From Siphonodentalium dalli (Eukaryota; Mollusca; Scaphopoda; Gadilida; Siphonodentaliidae), in contig CP136066.1 in assembly GCA_032622095.1 (NCBI GenBank), positions 186,410,716-186,474,715 on the forward strand: a stretch of 64,000 nt of DNA, written 5' to 3'. A program made the position numbers and the translations under genes. Below, piece by piece: positions 11,758 to 21,155 of this stretch (position 1 is the stretch's first letter; each line of letters starts with the position of its first letter). Under the pieces are notes generated by a model that saw only the letters and a list, made by a program, of their open reading frames with translations, made no database searches and had not been told where the DNA came from.

Positions 11758-11923
11758 TACACGTGCTTGAAAACTGTGGAAATGCTTGTATTTGACCTTG
11801 ATTCTCCAGGCGTTGAATCTCTTAAAAATCGGGTTTTTTGGTTGGGAAATTGAAAAGTGTTTTAACACAAGCCATGGCAGGGTTTTACTTGTATACCTGG
11901 CCAGTTAATTTATTAAAGGGGTA

Positions 11924-12294
11924 CTGTACACTAAATCCGGCCATTTTTAGGACCATCTTCTTTTATAATCAACAGAAGATATAATGCAACAAATGAATGA
12001 ATTTGAACCATGAATGAGTGCAAAAAACACTCATGTGCTCTATGAATGATGCAAACAACATGGTAATTATAATTTTGAAAATGAATTTATGACTCCAGTC
12101 ATAAATTCATTTTCATTATAACTACCATGTTGTTTGTATTATTCAAATGGTAAATGAGTGTATTATAACTACCATGTTGTTTGTATTATTCAAATGGTAA
12201 ATGAGTGTAAATATATGCCCAAATTCATTCATTTGTTGCATATATTCTGTTGAGTATAAAAGAAGATGGTCCCAAAAATGGCTGGATTTAGTGT
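11924..12294. repeat. Foldback repeat between the two Rab 3'-end copies
   Basis: Arms TACTGTACACTAAATCCGGC / inverse at 12280, with CCATCTTCTTTTATA blocks. The centre has a strong inverted repeat (AAAATGAATTTATGACT / AGTCATAAATTCATTTT). A ~48-bp block TATAACTACCATGTTGTTTG.. is directly repeated twice (about 12117 and 12163). Confidence 0.72.
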
Positions 12295-12565
12295 ACAGTC
12301 CGGAGGAAGAGGAACCCAGGAGTAGTTGCTGTTTCTGATGTCTCATTGTTATCACGGTTCATGCATTAATACCCTAAATAATCAACTCCTTAACCACAGC
12401 AGAATTATGGGTAACTGTTCAGGATTTAGTTACCCATAATTCAGCAGTGGTTAAGGAGTTTACTATTTAGGGCATTACATGTGCTTGAAAATTGTGGAAA
12501 TGCTTGTATTTGACCTTGATTCTCCAGGCGTTGAATCTCTTAAAAATCAGGTTTTTTGGTTGGGA
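12295..12565 (+). pseudogene. Duplicated 3' end of the Rab terminal exon with its 3' UTR
   Basis: From about 12297 the sequence repeats 11573-11850: the last ~40 coding bases (EEEEPRSSCCF and TGA), the 3' UTR and its hairpin. Only a few differences are visible, such as a TGTACA-type deletion after GGCATTAC. There is no splice acceptor, so it is a non-coding fragment. Confidence 0.85.
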
Positions 12566-13532
12566 CGTAATGCCCTAAATAATCGACTCCTTAACCCTTT
12601 GAACCCTGACGTCCTGAACGTTAAATGACCCCAACCCGAGGCGCCTGACGTTATATAGTTATATAGTGTTCCGACGACTTAACTCATAAAGCTCTTAATT
12701 GGGACGTATATACATGTATACACGCTCAACTATACGGCAATCTGCTATGCTAACTGAACAAATGTGCAGTGAAATATGTCACAATGTATTTCAACGAGAG
12801 AGTCTATTCCACGTTCAATATACATGTATATAGATATATTGCAGCCTCCTGTGGTCGCGCTATATATTTATAACGAAATTCTTACACTTTGCCTACAATA
12901 GAAGGTGTTTCTCAAAATGCACCTGTGTGCTTGCGCGAAGAAACACCCCGTTTCCAATTTGGCTGCTAAAATCAGAGGTATGAACGTGTAACTCATTCGC
13001 GCAAAGTATAGAAGCACTATTCTAGTTAATTTGGGCTTTGATCGCGAAATTTCTAACGAAATACTTCCCCTTTTCCTACGATAAAAAGCGGGGTTTTTTT
13101 TCTCGAAATAGGCTCTGCGCATGAGCGAAGAAACAAATCGTCTGTCGTCAGTTTGTCGATCAAAGTCACATGGGTAAACATGTGACATGTGTGTGCAAAG
13201 TAGAAGTACAACTCTAGTTGATATGTGCGTCTATTGAGCTGTAATTTCGTGTCAAATATCATCTGATTTCAGGACCGGTATTCCGGTCTCCCGGGATATA
13301 GGAATATAAGGGTTGGACCGGTATTCTGGTCTCTCGGGTTCAAAGGATTAATCACAACAGAATTATGGGTAATTTTTCAGGATTTAGTCAGAAATATGGC
13401 TTGTTGCCATTCATTGGAAAGCTCTCAGTGAGAGCTTTCCGGTGAATGCAACAAGCCATATTTCGACTAAATCCTGAAAAATTACCCATAATTCTGCTGT
13501 GGTTAAGGAGTCAATTATTTATGGAATTACTG
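12565..13532. mobile_element. CAGTAATGCCC MITE split by a TTAA-flanked MITE
   Basis: The left piece 12565-12594 (GTAATGCCCTAAATAATCGA then CTCCTTAA) and the right piece 13348-13532 (TTAA-TCACAACAGAATTATGGG ... AATTACTG) form one copy of the palindromic family seen intact at 23746-23960. The break falls exactly at the CTCCTTAACCACAG site. Confidence 0.8.
12595..13347. mobile_element. TTAA-flanked 753-bp MITE (piggyBac-like)
   Basis: TTAA at 12591-12594 and 13348-13351; inverted ends CCCTTTGAACCC and GGGTTCAAAGGA (one mismatch at the outermost base). The interior is not coding. Near its right end the block GACCGGTATTC(C/T)GGTCTC occurs twice. Confidence 0.82.
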
Positions 13533-13552
13533 TAACTGCCACTGTAGACGAT

Positions 13553-13842
13553 CAGGGACAAATCCAGAGAATTTTTGTTTTCCCCGATGAGAATGTCCGC
13601 ATATAATTTGAGATGACACAATTGTTCTGATAAAACATTTGATGTGCAACTAAAGGCTCAATTGCAACTGCAGATTTACTGTTTACACAATATGTTGTTA
13701 AATTTTTTAATTATGCCTTGAAAAAGTTGAAAATTCATGTTGATAAAATACTGTCTACTGATAATTTGGGGACATTTGGTCTACTACTGTTTGGGCGTCC
13801 AAACCTGTAACAAGTATCTAAACAGCCATGGATATTTCCCTG
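13553..13842 (-). mobile_element. Short CAGGG...CCCTG element
   Basis: Starts CAGGGACAAATCCAGAG and ends GGATATTTCCCTG, flanked by ACGAT on both sides (13548-13552 and 13843-13847). In reverse it shares TTACAGGTTTGG(G/A)CGCCCAAAC and AAATGTCCCCAAATT with the hAT-like element at 36295. Confidence 0.72.
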
Positions 13843-14081
13843 ACGATGTACCCTAAAATTTATCAGGGTATTATTACACAATAATAGGTATCGCACATCC
13901 TAAATTTGATTATTATAGTTAAATACACGTATGTCTATATCAAACTATCACTTCATGTTGTATTTGGAAACTATGAGATTGCATATCCCGTTGTAAAGTT
14001 CACATTGAAGCAGCGCAGCAAATTAACAGGATATAGATCAAATTTGCTTTGTAATATTTGGTGCAAGATTATTTTATTTAA

Positions 14082-14405
14082 AGGTACACAATTTGATTCG
14101 ATGGTCCCCGTATCATCAGAATCCAACAACAACATTTAAAAGACGCTTTAGTTATCATAATCGATTAATTACCAAAAAATAATGCTAACCACTTCAACTC
14201 TAGTTTAAAATTTTCTTTTGTTCAACACAATTTAGTATCGAGAGTATATGTCTTGGCCGCCAAATATTCCAGGTGGTGAAAAATTAGATTTCAAAAATCA
14301 ATATTTGATAACTCTGAGCTTTGGAGGGTGGGTTGCTCGACTCGAATAAAATATCTGTTAACCCAAAGCCAAGAAATAGTAATTTAGGAGCATTAACTCG
14401 GATTA
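14082..14405. repeat. AGGTAC(T/A)CAA MITE, partial
   Basis: TTAA (14078-14081) then AGGTACACAATTTGATTCGA. The interior matches 10986-11400 and 28743-29211. The right end is not clear. Confidence 0.62.
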
Positions 14406-16410
14406 TGTATCTTTAATTATGACATGGGTATGTCTTTCTGAATGACATAAATTGGGAAGCACAATAACTTGTTCATAACAACATTTGAGTCAATTGAGTA
14501 TTCATAGTTTCTCCCATATGTAGCCTTGCATATATTACAGAATACATTGTCCTAACAATATTTACCTTGACATTGTAAGCCATTGCATTTTCTTTTTATG
14601 TGAGACTCACATTGTATAATAGAATGCACTGGCACATAATTTATAATGCTGCACCAGCGCAACTCCTGCAATGAAAGGGTTAAGATGTTCCAGACCTGAT
14701 TACATGACTTATTTCGGTTTCTTGTGAAAATTTAGCATTTTAACCTAACAATGAACACGGGATGACTACACTCACACATGTGTTCAACTTTATGATGATA
14801 TGCACAGAGGTCCGGGAATTTTTGTTATGTTCCGGACCCCTGTGATGACATGGCTATATTTATTTGTGTGCTATGATACATATAATATGTCCTCACGATT
14901 CTATTAATTTGTCAACTGGTTTTATGAGAATTGTATTTTTCATTTCTTGATATACTGTATTTAAATCTGGGCTAAAGGATTCATCTTATCAACACCATTA
15001 CAACTCTTTTTATGGAAGGATTTCAGTCAAATCTTGTCAGGTTTTATGAGAATGATTTTTTTCCCCCGATTCTGCAAATTCCAAGAAAAGGGGAAGTAAC
15101 TCTGGTAAAAATTGGCAGACTGAACCCAAATTCGAACTTGACCTGTATTTTGTGCTAGTAAACCCACATACCAAATTTAAGTCCATTCAATTCGGACTTA
15201 CTAAAGTTATCTGGATACGATAAAAGCGACAGAGACCGATAACATACTACATTGTTTTTTCAAAACCAGACATCTCTAGATTCTCCAACTATCAGATGTT
15301 TCTCGACTGATATCAAACCATCACTCTTCACCTATCTCATATCATACATATCTTTTTAACCCTTCCATGACTGGAGTTTCCTGAAATTTTGCGAAAACCC
15401 TGTGCCAATGCATTCTTTTATATACAATTATTTCATAGGGAGACTCGCATATATAAGAGAATGCACTGGCACACAATCTTTAATGCTGCACCAGAGCGGC
15501 TCCCGTCATGAATGTAGATGTATCATTTGGGCAATGCCAATTTAATAGCCTGCTCGGGCCTGCTCCAAAAAACCATCATGGAACTTTCTTGTAAAGTGAA
15601 AAAAAAATTATTATATTGATTGGTGTTTGTTCACATTGAATAATATATGAAGCCTGTGAGGAAAAAAATAGTTGATTGCACTATTTTTTTGCAATCTCTT
15701 TTTCCATTCACTGTTAAATGGGTAAAAATAACCTCGGTTAACTTCTATTATTCAACTGAAACATGTCACTTTCAAAAATCTTTTGAAATTCAAGTTCAGA
15801 TCCATGTTTGTCAGACATTGGGGTGGTAATGACTATTTTTCACCCATCTGCATCAATATATTTCACATCCAAATGTTCCTGAACCAGGCTGTCGCATTGG
15901 TGTAACCTTACTGATCTTTGCAACATAATTTATTTGTCTCATTTGTATTGCATTTGACACCGATTGTACTTCAGTCGCAATGAAATAAATTTAATTTATT
16001 TTCTCATGAACATATTAGTTCTTCCCATAAAAACACAAATATTGACGATGGAACATTGAGATTCACCTGTAATGTTTTTTAATTGTTTAGTTTCCCAAAT
16101 CTAATTCATCAAATCAATCTCTTACTAATCCGGAGACCAAATTGAATAGGCTGTTGAATGATGAAGTTGTATAATATTAGTTTTGACCTAAATGAGTTAT
16201 TAATACCAACCCTGATCCACTATGGAAACAAATTTATACCACGATCGCCTATCTTACTATATAAATAAAGCCATCTGTTTAAGTTTTACATTTAATCAAC
16301 ACCTATTGATTAAACTTCACAGAGTGGATTAAACTTTCTTCATACAATTTGACAAACAATTTGAACGGAAAAGTGTTTATCCATCGCATTGTAAAGATCG
16401 TGGCATAAAC
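14406..16410. other. Intergenic stretch without a recognised gene
   Basis: Contains decayed relatives of the 1487-1877 MITE interior near 14520-14690 (ending in TGAAAGGGTTAA) and 15357-15510 (beginning TTAACCCTTCCATGACTGGA). Otherwise I see nothing to annotate. Confidence 0.6.
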
Positions 16411-16411
16411 A

Positions 16412-16555
16412 AAATATGCGCATAGTGTTTATGAATAAAAAATTTAATCCACTCGTGGGATTGGCGATTTACACCACTCGCTGAAGCTCGTGGTGTAAAT
16501 CGCCAATCCCACTCGTAGATTAATTTTTTTATTCAGAAACACTATGCGTATATTC
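16412..16555. repeat. Near-perfect long hairpin
   Basis: GGATTGGCGATTTACACCAC and its exact inverse GTGGTGTAAATCGCCAATCC flank a loop of about 12 bases (TCGCTGAAGCTC). The arms continue outward with TGAATAAAAAATTTAATCCA and its near inverse, then GCATAGTGTTT / AAACACTATGC. Confidence 0.85.
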
Positions 16556-16574
16556 TATATATTATAAGCATAAA

Positions 16575-16661
16575 ATGTCATGTATATAATAGTATACACC
16601 TATTGACTGCCTTGGGGTGGAATAGCGTGAAAGCAGTCAATAGGTGTTTTATTATATGACA
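16575..16661. repeat. Hairpin ending in ATGTCAT / ATATGACA
   Basis: CACCTATTGACTGC and its inverse GCAGTCAATAGGTG flank a ~22-base loop; AT-rich arms extend it. Confidence 0.75.
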
Positions 16662-16689
16662 AAATTCTTGGCCATGTTTTTTAACAAAA

Positions 16690-17490
16690 TTCAGAAATGA
16701 AAGTGTCAATGACACTGTAGTTCAACTTGGAAATGGGATCACGCCATATATTGGTCCATAGAGCGATAGGGATCTTGGATAATTTATACGCTTATGAAAC
16801 CAGAGGTAACCCTGAAGATGCATAAACAGTTTGGGATTAAATCAGATGAAAAAGTTTGGCTGTAGGGAGTGCCAAAGGATGCAGTGATATTAATAGAAGC
16901 AGTAATATCCGAGATGGCTCCCAACTAGAGGTCTCCCCGAAGATCCATATGAAGCTTGGTGAGGATCGGATGAGAGAGGTGGCCTGTAATGAGTGCCGAA
17001 GGATTTAGTCATACAAAGAGTAAAATCCAAGATGGCTACTCGCAGCCATGTTTTTCAAAAAAAATCGGAAAAAATTTCTGGCTCTCATCTTGGTCACTGA
17101 AAAGATTCATATGAAGTTTGATGATGAGGGATGTGGTCTAGGGTGTGCCAAAGAATTTAGTGATGTAAAGAGTAAAATTCATAGATGGCGGCCATGTTTT
17201 TGATAGCTCCCATTTGGAAGTGATTCCAAAAATGCCTGTAAATTCTCCAATAAATGCGGGCTGCAGGGTGTGCCGTAGAATTCAAATTTGAAATCCAATT
17301 TGGCTGCTGGTGGCCATGTTTTTTTTAAATCGATGGCTGCCATCTAGAAGTCACCCCGAAGATCCATGCGAAGTTTGGTGATAATTGGATGAAAGGTGTG
17401 ACCTATAGGGTGTGCCAACAGAAATTGTTGGACGGACGCCCATAGATTTGGTCTTTAAGTGGTCATTTGACCACTTAAAACTCCTACTTA
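16690..17490 (+). repeat. AAGATGGC-bearing dispersed repeat, copy 1
   Basis: Begins TGTCAATGACACTGTAGTTC then AACTT. It has degenerate internal units carrying (C)AAGATGGCT or GAGATGGCT and a tail GTGTGCCAACAGAAATTGTTGG. The perfect 12-bp-arm hairpin TTTAAGTGGTCA-TT-TGACCACTTAAA follows at 17454-17479. It is related to 27455-28573. Confidence 0.7.
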
Positions 17491-18239
17491 TACTCCTAAA
17501 TTGTACGGAATAACGGCATTAGGTGGTAGTTTAGACATTAGGTGGTCGATCATGTCAAAGTTTCTTTTCTCTTCTAAAAGCTCCTCCCTTAATAAATGGC
17601 CACTGCAATGGTTTTCCAAGAAAGCGTATACAAATCGCAGAATGCCAGCAGTGAAATGAAGCGTCTGCTTGGCAATATGTTGGAAAACAAGGGGAAAGTT
17701 TCTTTGGTTACTAAATTCAAGCACTTAGTCGTATTTCAGGGACTTTCAAGGGCTTGAAAAATCCAAAATAAAATTAAGCACTTTCCAAGATATTCCAGAA
17801 ACTGTACAAAACCTGTTAACTGTAACAAGCTGAATCCAGGATTGGTGAGGAACTCCTCTTTGTTTCAACAACCTTTAGTGGCATGTCAGACAAATAGATT
17901 TACAACTTACAATCGATTGAGTCGCCAATGACAATGCCAGAAACTCAGAAAATTGGTTGCATTTGACAAGAGCATCGCCTGAACATGGCAAAAAAAGTCC
18001 ATATTTTGTGCTAGTAAACAGACTAAGTAAAATTCACGATTTTTTGGAAAAAAAGGTCACTTCCCATCTAGAGGTGACCCTAATGTTCCATATGAAGATT
18101 GTGATGATCAGGTGAGGGATGCGGCCTGCAGGTTGTACTAATGGATTCAATACTGATCTGTGCAATCTTTATACACACAACGAATAGTTCCCATCCCATA
18201 TTATCTTTTTGTCAATATTGTGCTGACTGAGAAATATTT

Positions 18240-18785
18240 ATTACAAGAGGTTGCACCACAGGTGCTGGGATACCCCCATGGTGAAAATTTTGATATGGGC
18301 AGGTCGGAAACCAAATTGTGAAAAAAAATGTGATGAACGAACAATTACTTGACAATTCTAACAAACGACGGATGTAAATCCAACATTTTCAGATCAAGAA
18401 AGAGGGATAACTCTTGAATGGAAAATGTGCACAACATCGATTAACCCTCTTTTGAAAGCCCTCATGGCAAACCTGCATACCAAATTTCATTGAGATCCGA
18501 TAACCCATGGTTGAGATATATGAAGGGAAGGACAGAAAAATCCAACATTTTCAGATAAACAAAGAGGGATAACTCTTGAAAGGAAAATGTGAACACTTTT
18601 TTGAAAGCCCTCCTGATAACAAACCTGCATACCAAATTTCATTGAGATCCGATCACCCATGGTTGAGATATATGAGCGGACGGACTGACAGATGGAAGGA
18701 CGGACAGATGTAATCCAGTATACCCCCTATCTTTTGGGATGGGGGTATAATAACCACCATATGGCAAGCCGTTTCCACATTTTTG
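18240..18785 (+). repeat. GTATACCCCC repeat with a ~175-bp internal duplication
   Basis: The blocks AACATTTTCAGAT-AA-AAAGAGGGATAACTC and CATACCAAATTTCATTGAGA occur twice (from about 18385 and 18546). It ends GACGGACAGATGTAATCCAG then TATACCCCC and a GGGGGTATA inverse. Confidence 0.7.
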
Positions 18786-18787
18786 AT

Positions 18788-19382
18788 TTATTATACCCCC
18801 ACTTTCGAATAAAATGGGGGGTATACTGGATTGACTGCGTCTGTCCGTCCGTCACGCTTTCTCCCTCCGTGTGTCCGTCCGTCCGACCTCATAACACTAA
18901 CAACTATGAACAGATTTCAATAATTTTTTGTATGCAATCTCCTTAGGACTGCCTCTCTGCATGATGCTAATTGCAGTTCGGTCTGACTTTTGTTTTGTTT
19001 TTTTAAGTTACGCCTCATTTTTGACTTATTTTGACTTAGAAAATTCTGTCCGACTTTATAACTTTAACAAATATGTACCGATTTAAATAATTTTTGGTAT
19101 ACATGCTTCTCACAATACCCTCTCTACATGATGCGGCTAGGAATTGGCTGAAGACTGTTTTTCGTAATATTACACTCCATTTTCGACTTATTTTGACTTA
19201 GAAAATTCGGTCAGACTTAATAACTTTAACAAATATGAACCAATTTGAATAATTTTTTCTGTACAAGCTTCTTGTTACACCATATCGATATTATTAGTCC
19301 GAATTTTTCTTTAAAGTTAAAAATCTTTTTTGTTTGGTTTACGGATAATGCGGGTTGAATTTGCCACGGTGGGGGTATTCTA
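18788..19382 (+). repeat. GTATACTGG dispersed repeat, + orientation
   Basis: Starts ATACCCCCACTTTCGAATAA, then GGGGGGTATACTGGATTGA and CTGTCCGTCCGTC, and ends ACGGATAATGCGGGTTGAAT then TTGCCACGGTGGG. The inverse copy is at 24050-24718. Confidence 0.75.
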
Positions 19383-19387
19383 GCACT

Positions 19388-19530
19388 CGCTTGGACTTAA
19401 GTCGAATTATTTGGACTTAAGTCAAGTCCAAATATTTGGACTTAAGTCCAAATGAATCGGACTTAAGTATTGGACTTAAGTCCAAATCAATTCACTAATT
19501 GTACTTAAGTGCAAATCATTTGGACTTCAT
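19388..19530. repeat. Cluster of GGACTTAAGTCC palindromes, left
   Basis: Seven or so CTTAAGT cores, several as TTGGACTTAAGTCCAA. A matching cluster lies at 20643-20852. Confidence 0.8.
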
Positions 19531-19559
19531 GCCATGATTGGGGAGGGGAGGGGAGGGAT

Positions 19560-20318
19560 ACCGAAACTGATACAACTAGAGGTGTGACTGTCCCAATGGG
19601 ACTACGGATACCCCCCTTTTTTTAAAAATACTAAGATGTTTGACATGTCAGTAAACATTTAGTTAAAATAATAAAATAACAGTTCCCATTGCAGGTGTAC
19701 AACCATAACCCTAATCTTAAACCTATTGACCGAAAATTGTAGGAATAAAAGCTTGGACAAAATTATGTATGTTGCGAAAAATATTCTAAGTCGAAAATGG
19801 GGAATAACTCCACACAAAAAATGTCGGACAGACGTCATAATTGCAGGTGCACAGGTTCCCATGGTACTAAATATCAGTGCCAAGATTAAAAAACATTGAC
19901 TGAAAAATGTAGGAATAAAAGCTCGGACAAAATTATGCATGTTGCAAAAAAAGTTTCTAAGTTGAAAAAGGGGGATAACTCCACCAAAAAATGTCGGACA
20001 GATGTCATAATCGCAGATGCACAAGTTCCAATGGTACTAAATATCTGTGCCACGTTTTTAAAAAATTGACCAAAAAATGTAGGAATAAAAGCTCGGACAA
20101 AAGTATACATGCTGCGAAAAAGGGGGGATAACTCCAAAAAAAAAAGTCCAACAGACGTCATAATCGCAGGTTTCCATGGTGGTTGATGTCTGTGCCAAGT
20201 TTCACGGAAATTGATAAAAAAACGACAGAAAAACTCCGGACAAATTTGTGTCCACGGACGGACGGACGAACAAGCTGACTCCAGTATACCCCCCCTAACT
20301 TCGTTGCGGGGGGTATAA
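19560..20318 (-). repeat. GTATACCCCC repeat with three ~180-bp internal units
   Basis: Units starting near 19678, 19860 and 20040 share GTAGGAATAAAAGC(T/T)TCGGACAA-like, GGGGGATAACTCC and GTCATAATCGCAG-type blocks. It ends GACGGACGGACGAACAAGCT, then CCAGTATACCCCCC. The minus strand stays open over ~480 bases here, but only because of the tandem structure. Confidence 0.7.
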
Positions 20319-20642
20319 ATATGTTTAGCGCTAGTTTCCACCAAATTCATACGTACGTTCTTCACTAATGATACGATGAATCAAAGTAATTGGTTCTCAA
20401 GCTTAAATAGGATAGGCTACGCCCCTAAAAGAAGGAAAAGGACCATATGCATGCCCATGTGTCAATATAAATACATTTATGGCATGTCCAGATAGGTCAT
20501 CTAGTTCCTACTTAGCATTTACACATAAGTCCAATTATTCATTCAATTCTGACATGACTGAATTACATGGCCATTTTCCCACAACTCCGCCCTATGAGCA
20601 AAACCAGACCTGCTTAATATCTGATGGGGGTGTTTCTTATAC

Positions 20643-20852
20643 AGTTGAATTGGACTTAAGTCCAAATACCACATAATTGTGAATTCGGCGAGGAATTGGA
20701 CTTAAGTGCAAATAGATGAAAATGTCAGTACTGACACTTAAGTGTAATTCATTTGCACTTAAGTGCAATTCCTCGCCGAATACACAATTATGTGGTATTT
20801 GGACTTGAGTACAATTCGCTATTTGGCCTTAAGTCCAAATAAATCGAAAATG
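20643..20852. repeat. Cluster of CTTAAG palindromes, right, inside a hairpin
   Basis: GGACTTAAGTCC, CACTTAAGTG and GCACTTAAGTGC palindromes. ATACCACATAATTGTG and GAATTCGGCGAGGAATTG return inverted as CAATTCCTCGCCGAATACAC and AATTATGTGGTAT. Confidence 0.8.
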
Positions 20853-20996
20853 TGAAAACGGCTTGCCATACCATATAGGTTCCCCGACTTTGGTATTCAA
20901 GATTTCAGAACTTTGGAAATCCAGAGTGGTGATAGCCAGTATGCATGTACATGACATGGGAATATTATAACAGCAGTTTTGAAGTGGCCATAGTCA

Positions 20997-21002
20997 TTTA
21001 TT
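20997..21002 (-). terminator. FAU: FAU poly(A) signal AATAAA
   Basis: The minus strand reads AATAAA 28 bases after the FAU stop codon. This would give a very short 3' UTR, as is usual for ribosomal protein genes. Confidence 0.75.
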
Positions 21003-21029
21003 GGCTAAGTGGATCACTAACAACAACAT

Positions 21030-21155
21030 TTAGGTCTTTGCATTTGGACCTCGTCGTCGGCCGAATGTTGCAACAACATTGACGAATCTCCTGTTGTACT
21101 GCATCCTTCGCTTGGCACGGCCGGTCTTTGACTTTTTCTTCTCTTGCTTCTCAAC
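21030..21155 (-). CDS. FAU: FAU coding exon 4 (rest of eS30)
   Basis: Forty-one codons plus TAA (21032-21030) after a CGATAG acceptor. It encodes [20 protein letters not shown], then [10 protein letters not shown] and an arginine-rich end. Most eS30 proteins read VPTFG here, so the alanine in place of proline is a small divergence. Confidence 0.95.
   Translation of the reverse strand, partial: VEKQEKKKSKTGRAKRRMQYNRRFVNVVATFGRRRGPNAKT

Noticed and set aside
17454-17479. Perfect hairpin as a transcription terminator
   Set aside because: The context is eukaryotic repeat DNA; the hairpin belongs to the end of a dispersed repeat.
19886-20365. Open frame of 159 codons on the minus strand
   Set aside because: It runs through three degenerate ~180-bp tandem units of a dispersed repeat; the translated repeats simply follow the DNA repeat, with no known domain.
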